Assembly: GCF_019649055.1 (NCBI RefSeq)
Contig: NW_026570254.1
Span: forward strand, 62,001-126,000
DNA: 64,000 bases
Origin: Paramacrobiotus metropolitanus
Lineage: Eukaryota > Tardigrada > Eutardigrada > Parachela > Macrobiotidae
Direction: 5' to 3'
Shown: piece by piece, positions 40,938-49,267 of the stretch
Numbering within the stretch: position 1 is the stretch's first letter
How the letters are laid out: each line of letters opens with the position of its first letter
Notes under the pieces: model-generated
The model's input: the letters and a program-made list of their open reading frames with translations, nothing else
Told to the model about the DNA's origin: nothing
The model's database searches: none
Program-made: the position numbers and the translations under genes

Positions 40938-41528
40938 TTTGGTAACTCTTAGCGTCAAGAAGGAAAAATGCCAGAAGAAGGCAAAAATCCAGAAATATGC
41001 ACAAGGCGAAAAACCACAACAAAAAGTGACCAAGTTGCAGTACGGTTAATCCGGCACCGCCACCGGAAGTTGAAAACACAAGTAGTCAACCACACAGCGG
41101 TTGACAGGCGACAAGCCGATTTTCCGAATTTTCACTGTTTAGAGTGTCGGAGGCTAAACAATGAATATCCTCGATTCTTTCCTTAAAAGTATTAGGGATT
41201 TAGAGAAGAAAAACTATAATTTCCACGAACGTACAGCTTCACAGCAATAAAAATAGAGGAACAAAGCTCAGAAGACGCGGCTGGGAAATATTCAGAACAC
41301 AGACCGGAAACTACGTAGTTTCCGACGAAGTTGCCAGCGCGAGGCGATCGACAGGCGACAGAGTGCCGCATTGCAAGCGCAACAATTATCAGCTGTTCAT
41401 TACTTCATATCCCGAAAAGTGAAGAACCCTACAATACTTTATTATTCTGTGGTGACGGTTTTTCCTCTGTTTATTACTATCCTTCTTTTATTTATTTCAT
41501 TTCGTATTTTAACCAATCTTATAGTGTA

Positions 41529-42900
41529 ATGGCTGCATTACCCGGAGAACCATCAGCAGAGACAGATGCGATTGAACACGCTCGATATTGGAAGGAGCGC
41601 ACGCGAGAATCCGTGCAGTTTGCGATGGATGCACCTTTTGTGGAGAACGAGACCGCTGAAAGCCGTCGTCAACTGGCTATGCACACAGCCGCGCACGCCT
41701 GCATTCTCGAAGCAGATATTACCGGTTTTTATGTGGATATTGCCCACATCAAGCAGTTCGTACAGGATATGCACACGGACTTCACTGCGGATCGAGTCGA
41801 AGTTTTCTTAGAAGATGCCATTAACGCTGGAATTCTGCTGAAGAAGATGGCGCGCGACGGGCGCTTCGTTCTAGAAGTCGCGGAAGACGTGTACAACAAC
41901 CGGCAGGTAAAGATCGTGGATACTTACAGCAAACTTCGCTGTATGATACGAGCAATTCTTTATCACGCCCGCTACGCCATGAGTCGACCGGAAATTCAGC
42001 AGTGGGCTACCGGAACATACGATCTCCAGCTCGAGAACTATGAGTACTGGTTCAACCGTGGCCTACATCGGCTGCTAGAAAGGAAACGAATCGTGATGGT
42101 TTATGGGAATCTGTACGTCCACAGCTGCATTGATCTATGGTTGCGGAGTATTCGCGGTTGCTGTCTGTGTGACACGTTGGCGCAAACAATTAGTAAGTGA
42201 TTTCCTGTATTTACAAACACGGAGCGAGGCGTCTTGTCTATACTCTGTCTGCGAGTCTGCACTAATATTACTCATTTGGACAAACAGAGAAAACCTTCAC
42301 TTTTCTTCAATATGATGATTTATATAATTTATAGATGTGAAGATGGGAACGTTAAAGATCGAAAGGAACGGAAAAGAGCTGGAACAGCAAGTAACCGATG
42401 CTAGTTTCGGCCATGTTGGCGAAGACGTGGAGTTAATCATTGACGGGGTGATGGAGCGCCTGGACGCCATCGAGCCAGCGAAAAACAACACTATCGGAGC
42501 CAACCTGCTTGTTCGCTCCAACAAGGACGCTCGGAGCAAGCGCGAGCCAATCATCACACTGAGTCAACTGAAGGAGATGAATGCTCGTCCGCGATATGTA
42601 GCACCCAAAAAGGACGGACAGCGTGAAAAAGGCAAAAAGAACAAGGAACATGGCGCCACAAAAGCTGAAAAAGCCAAGGCCAAAGCTGAAAAACCAGGCG
42701 ATGAGAACGCCGAAGACATCGATAAGCTGCTGAGGATGGTCGAAGGTGAGCAGGACATCATGAAGAACTGTAAAGCGCTGGTGAACACTCTAAAGGCACG
42801 AGTGTACACCGGCATCGATCAGATGAAATATGTGCGCGAGGCTTTGGAACAGCGTGTAGCCAATATCAACAATGCCAAAGAAGACGTGGATTTAGATTAA
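41529..42900 (+). CDS. Antisense two-exon gene inside the retrotransposon
   Basis: Opposite to all other element genes. Exons 41529-42192 and 42335-42900, joined in phase 1 by a GTAAGT donor and a TTTATAG acceptor, about 409 residues. The ATG at 41529 follows a T-rich leader. Exon 1 is alpha-helical and contains HARYWKERTRESVQFAMDAP and VEVFLEDAINAGILLKKMAR. Exon 2 is charged, with Lys/Glu/Ala-rich linker and a C-terminal helix (MKYVREALEQRVANINNAKE). No family recognised. In the +1 frame near 42103-42195 there is an excellent membrane segment (ALIYGCGVFAVAVCV followed by RWRK), which the spliced frame does not use; an alternative product is possible. Confidence 0.75.
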
Positions 42901-43319
42901 TTTACGGCGTTTTATGCATTTCTGGCGGCTGTTAAATAATTTGTTGGTAGCTGGACCGGTTGTTTGTATATCCTGGTTGTATCTTACTTTTGGATCTGAG
43001 TTTAATTTCGCTAACTTCGAAACCGATGCTCACGTAATTTCTGATTATCCTGGTCGTACGGATCTCATCCTTTGAGTTTAATATGAATTTTTATCAAGAG
43101 AATGTAATTGCCGGTCGTAATAATGTTGCCGGAATCAATTAAACGAATTTTAGCCGTAGACCTTGTGCATTACTAGGCTGTAGCACATTAATAAGAAAAT
43201 TAACCGTACTTTGTAATCGGGGCAAATTTAATTCCCAAAGATACAGCACATCCGCATAAATCAGCGTCGGCAAAGACCAAAAAGAGATAAAAAGAAATTT
43301 TATAAGATACAAAATGGGT
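42901..43319. other. Spacer between antisense gene and tRNA-like array
   Basis: No ORF or motif supported. Should contain the 3' end of the antisense gene. Confidence 0.4.
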
Positions 43320-43325
43320 CTTAAC

Positions 43326-43390
43326 GTGGAGTTGAACCTGAGAACTAGCTGCACGGCTACATCCTGTTCTTGCCACTACGCTAGCGTGAC
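43326..43390 (-). ncRNA. tRNA-like unit 1
   Basis: A box CTAGCGTAGTGGC (43384-43372), B box AGGTTCAACTCCAC (43339-43326). T-rich block follows near 43280. Confidence 0.6.
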
Positions 43391-43584
43391 TACGCACATT
43401 TCCAAACAATTATTTAGACACCGTAAGCGCCATGTGTATATATGATATGACTACATTAAAGCGTTGAGCAACCTATACGTTGCTTTTCCAGTTGAGACAT
43501 CAAGTTCAGTATCTCTTTGTGGCATAATTTCGTTCCACAATTATGCAAAAATATAGAACCGAAAAAGAGAGCTCTGAACATGCA

Positions 43585-43662
43585 ACATGCAACCTGAGAT
43601 TATCAAAGAGGTAGTAATTGTAATGAATGGCCATCATTCCAGCCACTGTACTACGAAGTCAT
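43585..43662 (-). ncRNA. tRNA-like unit 2, weak B box
   Basis: A box CGTAGTACAGTGGCTGG (43655-43639); B box degenerate, ATCTCAGGTTGC near 43600-43589; TCTTTTTC follows. Confidence 0.4.
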
Positions 43663-43841
43663 TCGATTGCAAGTGAAGACACGAGCATGCGCACTGTCAC
43701 TTCAAGAATATACACCATCATGCGCCGGTCTTCCAATTTAATTCTGCAATTCCAGAAAGTATTGTCAGTACTTTTCAAGGCGATTATAAAAATATAAAAC
43801 AAGAAAAAGTAGATTTCCCAGGAAATGCAATTCAACTGTGA

Positions 43842-43920
43842 GGGACTGAACCCGAAACCTTTTAGTTTCCCCGTTACTGTAGTTCAACGGTGCAAAGCAC
43901 TACACTACGACATTCTACGA
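43842..43920 (-). ncRNA. tRNA-like unit 3
   Basis: A box CGTAGTGTAGTGC (43909-43897), B box TTCGGGTTCAGTCCC (43856-43842), then ACTTTTTCTT near 43805. Confidence 0.6.
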
Positions 43921-44050
43921 CGGTACTTGTAAGTTGCTCAACGGAAACGATCGCAAAATGATCTTTGACAATGTCAACACATTATTCCCCATTACCATAA
44001 AAATATAAACCCGAAAAAGAAGGTTTTCAAAATTCGCAATTTTAACTTTA

Positions 44051-44122
44051 GGGATTTGAACTCTAGACCTGTGAAGCAGTTGGAGAACGAGAATTCCCGG
44101 CCGAGCCACTACGCTACGAGGT
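44051..44122 (-). ncRNA. tRNA-like unit 4
   Basis: A box CGTAGCGTAGTGGCTCGG (44118-44101), B box CTAGAGTTCAAATCCC (44066-44051), then CTTCTTTTTCGGG near 44014. An LTR/PBS-like stretch lies just upstream at 44148-44178. Confidence 0.65.
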
Positions 44123-44147
44123 GCTTTACGTAAGAGCCCCGTTGACT

Positions 44148-44178
44148 TTGACACCGGAAGCGCCATGTCGTGTATAAT
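44148..44178 (-). repeat. Internal copy of the PBS/LTR junction
   Basis: Plus strand GACACCGG, two bases, then GCGCCATGTCGTGTATAA, matching the real PBS/LTR junction at 60682-60714 except for three bases in the middle. Weaker relatives lie at 43418-43437 and 44893-44922, each just upstream of a tRNA-like unit. Confidence 0.75.
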
Positions 44179-44261
44179 TTGTGATAGCTCATCTGGTGGC
44201 TAAATTCAGCGTTCAGGTACAAAAATACTGCGAGAACAAAAATTTTGTAAGTACAATTTCA

Positions 44262-44331
44262 AAAGAGTTTCGATTAAACGGTGTGGACTAGCTCCTTCTT
44301 GTGGCTCTGGAAGTGAGCCACTATACTACAA
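44262..44331 (-). ncRNA. tRNA-like unit 5b, weak B box
   Basis: A box TGTAGTATAGTGGCTC (44330-44315) directly abuts unit 5a; B box TTTAATCGAAACTC is poor. Confidence 0.35.
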
Positions 44332-44396
44332 AATGAACCCGAGACTTCAGTAAGTAATTTCCTTGATTATTTGCTCGGCCACTACTCTACGAAATC
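44330..44396 (-). ncRNA. tRNA-like unit 5a
   Basis: A box CGTAGAGTAGTGGCCG (44391-44376), B box GTCTCGGGTTCATTTT (44345-44330). No terminator between it and unit 5b, so the two could be co-transcribed. Confidence 0.5.
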
Positions 44397-44593
44397 ATTC
44401 GACAGAAAGCACAGAACTGAAACATTACACTTGATATACATACAGCAACAGCATAATGTGCACTTGATTTATAAAGCCGCTCCCTTGAGGTAATTGCAAA
44501 ATTCGAATCGCCAGCGCGAATATCTTAAGTGAGACACTAATGAAAATATAAAAACCAAAAAGTAAGTGTTTCGAAATTACGATTTAATTCTAA

Positions 44594-44672
44594 GGGGTTT
44601 CGAACCCAGCACCTTCCAATTAACCATTGTCGTAGTTCAACAGGTCAAAGCACTATACTACGGCGTTCTACG
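44594..44672 (-). ncRNA. tRNA-like unit 6
   Basis: A box CCGTAGTATAGTGC (44663-44650), B box GCTGGGTTCGAAACCCC (44610-44594), an almost ideal B box, then CTTTTTGG near 44557. Confidence 0.65.
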
Positions 44673-44803
44673 ATGTTAATTTCGAATTCCTCCATCGGAA
44701 GTGATCGTAAAATTGTACTCGTCAAAGACAACGCATTTGTCAGCATTAATGTAAAAATATGAGACCCCAAAAAGAAAATTCTCGAAATACGCAATTTAAC
44801 TTG

Positions 44804-44876
44804 AGAGACTTGAACTCTAGACCTTGACACAGCTGATTAGCGTGGATTGTCGGTCTAACCACTACACCACAGAATA
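44804..44876 (-). ncRNA. tRNA-like unit 7
   Basis: A box GTGGTGTAGTGGTTAG (44870-44855), B box CTAGAGTTCAAGTCTC (44819-44804), then CTTTTTGGGG near 44769. The D-arm-like segment resembles tRNA-Val or tRNA-Asp heads. Confidence 0.65.
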
Positions 44877-45063
44877 TCCGCCATTATAACTTGACACCGG
44901 AAATGCGCCAACGTGCGTATAATAGTAACGCGGCCGGACATACGACTCCTTCGCTCATTCATTGTGATGGCAAAATTCAAAAGAACAGCACCAAAATATT
45001 GATATGTTACCGTATAAAAATATAAAATCGAAAAAGAAGGTCTGACAAATTGTGCATCAATTG

Positions 45064-45140
45064 TGGGGGTTTGAACCCAAGGCCTTAGATCAACCGGGTG
45101 GTCACAGAAATTGGCCACACGACCACTACACCACGAGAGT
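45064..45140 (-). ncRNA. tRNA-like unit 8
   Basis: A box CGTGGTGTAGTGGTCG (45135-45120), B box CTTGGGTTCAAACCCCC (45080-45064), then CCTTCTTTTTCGA near 45031. Confidence 0.65.
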
Positions 45141-45328
45141 ATCTGGCAAAATTACTATCAAATAATGTCGTACGGTTAACGTCGTTATAGTTTCCACTTT
45201 TGTAGCGATCTGTCTCAATGTAGGATAAGCCGTAATTCACATTATTTAATCCCGTGTCCTAAAATATGAAAGCATAAAATAATAAAACCAAAAAAGGAAA
45301 GTGTATTTACAAAATCGCGTTTTTATAT

Positions 45329-45390
45329 GGATTGGAACCTCCGACCAACACGAAGCCAATAACGGGAGCCAGTACTATACCAGCGGGGTC
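45329..45390 (-). ncRNA. tRNA-like unit 9
   Basis: A box GCTGGTATAGTACTGGC (45384-45368), B box GGAGGTTCCAATCC (45342-45329), then CCTTTTTTGG near 45290. Confidence 0.5.
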
Positions 45391-45395
45391 GCTCT

Positions 45396-45935
45396 ACGCA
45401 AAATGCAGGATAATTGCACACCTAGAACGTACCGCTGCTTGCAACGAGAATGCACAGTGTGCTTATCAGCCACCTGCCCGAGTAAGGGACTTCGTGAACA
45501 GTCAAGAAGGGCTACTAACGTAAGGAAACGATTGTTCGGTTGCAGACTACAGCGTTCCAAATTTGGCCACCGACAACACAAGCCGCAACTACATGAAATT
45601 TATTACATTCGCAGTCCGCAAAATAACCAAACGTTTGGGCAAACGAGGGAACACAACGCAATAACCATAGTGTTATCCAGTCGGAAAACAGCAAGAACTC
45701 ACATAACAAAACTAAAACCAACACAAACCATACACACCAGCTGAAGTAAAATTCTAAACAGAACCCGAGAAATACGAGATCATAAAAAGAACATACAACC
45801 GAGCTGCAATTGAATGACAAGACTAATAAGAGTAAGATGCTCGAGAAAACACGGGCAGAAGTGTCCACAAGTTTACCATTTTGAAGCAACGAAAGGCAGA
45901 ATCCCCTTCAAAGACTCCATTGAGTCCAAAAACCA
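45396..45935 (-). other. A-rich/T-rich interval with a hydrophobic frame
   Basis: The minus-strand frame 45889-45515 (about 124 codons) is very hydrophobic with several stretches of Leu, Phe and Val (FVLVLVLLCEFLLF), but has no ATG and the strand is T-rich, which alone yields Phe/Leu/Val codons. Treated as unproven. Confidence 0.3.
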
Positions 45936-46118
45936 CTACGGGTTCTTTAACGGGAGTTTCGAAACAGCTTCCTTCACTGCAATCTTTTTCCGCTCGAAGC
46001 GATGTTGGGCTTCAGTGCGTAGAGCCATCTTCTGGGCCACACTCATCGTCCACGCCGTAACACGGGTTTCCAGGGCCTGCTTGACCGTTTCCTGTCTCTC
46101 AGAGGCTGGGGGAGTCAT
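45936..46118 (-). CDS. Possible 60-residue helical ORF
   Basis: ATG at 46118, stop at 45936. Charged and helical (TAWTMSVAQKMALRTEAQHR). It starts 15 bases after the stop of the membrane-segment frame at 46134. No family. Confidence 0.35.
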   Translation of the reverse strand: MTPPASERQETVKQALETRVTAWTMSVAQKMALRTEAQHRFERKKIAVKEAVSKLPLKNP

Positions 46119-46133
46119 CTGATTAAAATAATA

Positions 46134-46376
46134 TCACGAAGAAGTATCCGACGGAACACAGCGTGAATTTATCCAAAGGAAGTAGAAAATCAAAGTGGAT
46201 AAAAGAAACAATAACGAGAGGACTACTGGGATACATTCAGGATGCTGGCGGGGTTGCGACCGCCCGCTTAAGGCAGTGAGAAATTGTCGGACTTCGCTGG
46301 CTGCGAAGTTAACGCCAACGGAATCGCCTCCTCCGGTAGGGAGCACATTGGACAAATTCCGAAATAGCTTGCACCG
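46134..46376 (-). CDS. Possible exon encoding a single membrane segment
   Basis: Minus-strand frame open from about 46376 to the stop at 46134. A polar N-terminal part (PTGGGDSVGVNFAASEVR) is followed by one strong membrane segment (VVLSLLFLLSTLIFYFLW) and a short tail. No ATG in frame, so it would need an upstream exon. It might be part of an envelope-like or membrane accessory product, but this is inference. Confidence 0.35.
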   Translation of the reverse strand, partial: RCKLFRNLSNVLPTGGGDSVGVNFAASEVRQFLTALSGRSQPRQHPECIPVVLSLLFLLSTLIFYFLWINSRCVPSDTSS

Positions 46377-46690
46377 AGATCTTAATTTTCAACCATTTAT
46401 TTGATTTCAGAATGATATCACCATATCACTAAAAACCATACAAAATTATGGCAGCATCAGGAAAATTATTAAGCCACTAAAAAGTTCACAACAACAGAAA
46501 GCCTTAACAATCAGGCTTATCACAACTTGAGAGAAAACATAATCCGTTATTAAGGTGAGATTTAAACGACAAAACATACAGTGCAAAGGGGAATCATCTG
46601 CACACCGTACCACAACGCGTTAAAAAGCCTGTACAGAGTTTATCCACATCGCCGCTTACAGAATACCCGAATGGCCGATGGTGCAATACA

Positions 46691-47469
46691 TTATTTCCAA
46701 TAATTGTGAGGAATGCCGCGCAGGGAGTGACGTTGCCCAGAAATGTGTTTACGCTTCTGCTTGGGTGTCTGCTCAATGCCAAGTTTTTCATCCACCCACA
46801 ACGCATTTTCCGGCCAAACCTTCAGTGGGTCTGGAGTGTCCAGCTTGTTCTGTTCCCACCAGTCATCAAGATCTGGAGCAGGCTCCTTCCAGTCCTCCAG
46901 CTCGCCAGATCCCCAGATATTCGGGATTGGTTCATCAATTTCTACCGCTGGCTCAGCTGGTTGCTTAACTTCTGGCTCAGACCATCGAATACGACCACAG
47001 GTACCTGGGCCGAAATTCTCGCAGTCAACGCAACAGAGTTCCTCCTCCATGCGTTTTTTCTCTTCAGCTTCTTCGGCTTGTCGGCGAAGACGGCGAGCAC
47101 GCGGAGATTCTGGCTTAGGTGGCATCGGCGAAAGACCCAAGTCTTTACGAATGCGATCCATTGCAGCGCGAACCACCAAGGTATCGGGTCCGGGCCAGAT
47201 TCCTCGACGGACGTAGTAAAACTCCGTCTCGTCCGCACGGATTTCATGCACCGCATAATTAACAAACATTTCGAACCTTTCGGGGTTTTCCACTGTAATA
47301 CACATAAGAGAAGAATCTCATTATTAGAATGAGGATGAGATCCTTCTCGAACCGAGACATAGGAGAATGTCAACAACAGACACTTACGACGTAATTTCTC
47401 CGCATAGTCGTCCGAAATAATGCGGCCAACATTGCTTTTACAACTGAAGGGACCCGTAAAAGTATCCAT
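46691..47469 (-). CDS. Accessory gene, two exons, Cys cluster and Trp-rich acidic tail
   Basis: Exons 47469-47388 and 47292-46691, joined in phase 1 across a 95-bp intron with GTAAGT donor and ATTACAG acceptor. About 227 residues. Motifs: a helical Arg/Glu segment (RARRLRRQAEEAEEKKRMEE), a Cys cluster (CCVDCENFGPGTC) that could bind zinc, then an acidic Trp-rich region (DDWWEQNKLDTPDPLKVWPE) and a basic tail. No family recognised. Confidence 0.75.
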
Positions 47470-47854
47470 TTGTCAAACACAACGGTGTGGGTATTAATTT
47501 AAAGCAACAAATGAAAGTTTTAATTTAGAAGTAAAGAAGAAGTCGGAATGGAACGCCTGTGCAAGAAAATTGCTGGCACACTGCAGACAGACCGGAACCG
47601 GAAGTAGCTGAGTACGCAAAACTGCCACTGCCCTAACATTCAGCTACATACGGGCGGTTGCAGCGATCACAGGACATTACAGGTTGAAACATGAAATCTA
47701 AGATCTTTTATGAATTTCAACGACAACTATCTTTGTAATGGCCTCTAAACTATTTCTAGGAATTTATCAGCGGATAATAATAATTTCCGATCCATTGCAC
47801 GAGATTTATTATTGAACAACTCCCATCAGTTTTACACAGGTAAACGGTAAAGTA

Positions 47855-47901
47855 AACAGCAGATATTACGTAAAGCTCGTAACAGCAGATATTACGTAAA
47901 G
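47855..47901 (+). repeat. Two 21-bp direct repeats
   Basis: AACAGCAGATATTACGTAAAG at 47855-47875 and 47881-47901 within the otherwise featureless 47,470-48,072 spacer. Confidence 0.85.
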
Positions 47902-48072
47902 TGCTGCCAGACGGCTAACTATACGACTGAAGCAAAAAGGCTCTCTAACAAAATTCTATAAACTAAAAGAGGCCGTCTTATTCCGTAGAACTAATGCTAC
48001 TTGTAGACAAGAAGGTACAAGAATAAAAACCAGATATGATAATGACACACTGTGCTTGCAGAAAGGACTTTA

Positions 48073-48930
48073 CTACAATGCAGCGCCCGTGTTATCATCA
48101 TCATCACGGCGTGGACGGTGGCGTTTGGCAATGGAGGCGTCCAGCCTGCCTGGGCCACGCTTCTCCTGTCCTTCTTCCAACAGCCAACGGGTTTGTTGTA
48201 ATTCTTGCCATCGTTGTTCTGGGGAACGCGGGTCCGCTGCATTCAAACGATCATTCAGACGATCATAGAAGCGTTGCTCCGCTTCCAAACGTAAGTGCTC
48301 ATCTACATAGGACAATTCTTCCTCAGTATGTTGATTGTACGCATCAACCAGCGTGACTACAGCACCACGGTCTCCTGTTTCCCCTGGAACATAATCCAAC
48401 GCGGTGAGAAACTCAATAGGATTACGCACAACATTAATTCCGTAGTTTCGCCGGAGTTCGCAGACAATCTGCCCAATGAGCCATCCTTGACGGAAATCCA
48501 CCCGCAGGTAACGAAGTAAGGCATAATGCGCATCCTTTGACAGATCCAATGCGTGTACAAAGCGGTTATACTTATCCAGCGTCATTTCAGAGCCATTATG
48601 ATAGATCTTGCCACGGAAACGCAGGCGAGTTTCAGGATGAAGCTCCACGTAATCAGTGTCTGGATTGTGGGGAGAATGAATCAGACCAGACGGAGAGACG
48701 TAACTCTTTCCTCCACGAGCATAATCATATGGAGACGGTGGAATGCCACAATCAACCATGCGAGTCGACCATTCAAATGTTGGTTCTGGCCATCCGACAT
48801 GAGGATCAGGATACATTGGCGGCTGAACATCCGTCAAAACATCTGCCAAAACCTGCACCGAATCCTCCGAGGAACTGGTGGTATCCTCGTGCTGATAAGA
48901 AGGATGTAACGGCACTTTCGGGCGATGCAT
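48073..48930 (-). CDS. Accessory ORF, 285 residues, unknown family
   Basis: ATG at 48930, first gene after pol. The frame is open further upstream without a better start. Segments that look folded: WPEPTFEWSTRMVDCGIPPS, NRFVHALDLSKDAHYALLRY, EELSYVDEHLRLEAEQRFYDR. The C-terminus is basic then acidic (KRHRPRRDDDDN). No recognisable domain and no signal peptide or membrane segment, so not an obvious envelope protein. Confidence 0.7.
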   Translation of the reverse strand: MHRPKVPLHPSYQHEDTTSSSEDSVQVLADVLTDVQPPMYPDPHVGWPEPTFEWSTRMVDCGIPPSPYDYARGGKSYVSPSGLIHSPHNPDTDYVELHPETRLRFRGKIYHNGSEMTLDKYNRFVHALDLSKDAHYALLRYLRVDFRQGWLIGQIVCELRRNYGINVVRNPIEFLTALDYVPGETGDRGAVVTLVDAYNQHTEEELSYVDEHLRLEAEQRFYDRLNDRLNAADPRSPEQRWQELQQTRWLLEEGQEKRGPGRLDASIAKRHRPRRDDDDNTGAAL

Positions 48931-49267
48931 TATAACGGTATGCCAGAAATTGTTAGGCGAAGAGTCAGAGTAGAGAAGGAGCAAACCCGCACGAGACTAA
49001 GAACGACACATGGATAACACCAATTTTGCAGGTTCAAATTTCGCTTGACTACCTTCCTACAATTTCAACGCAGCTACTGACCAAATGGAAGCAACGAACG
49101 CTACGTCACTGCAGACTATCCAATGGCGAGTGCGCACACGCAAGCTGTACGTACACATAAGTTTTGGGAAATTTTCCAGGTAATTGATAGATTAAGATAT
49201 GAAATTTGCATTTTTTAAAATTCAAAGATAAAAATAAATGTACAAATTTACACGGCCGCTCAGCCGT

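Larger units (their letters stand above)
43320..45395 (-). repeat. Tandem array of about ten tRNA-like Pol III-type units
   Basis: Diverged repeats, mostly spaced 200-275 bp, all on the minus strand. Each has an A-box-like TAGYRTAGTGGC followed 30-60 bases later by a B-box-like GGTTCRANYCC. Most then have a short AAATTGCG-type spacer and a T-run within a conserved CTTCTTTTTCGGTTTTATA block. T-runs lie at (plus-strand A-runs) 43280, 43562, 43804, 44014, 44221, 44557, 44769, 45031 and 45290. The parts together form complete Pol III transcription units. Acceptor stems cannot be drawn, so they are not ordinary tRNAs; tRNA-derived SINE heads or small-RNA genes are the alternatives. Units differ strongly from each other although the element's LTRs are identical, so the array is old and has been carried along with the element. 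Confidence 0.8.

Noticed and set aside
43320-45395. Cluster of ordinary tRNA genes
   Set aside because: A and B boxes are present but acceptor stems and proper anticodon arms cannot be drawn, and box spacing varies too much.
48073-48930. Envelope glycoprotein after pol
   Set aside because: No signal peptide, membrane segment or Cys pattern. Position alone is not enough.
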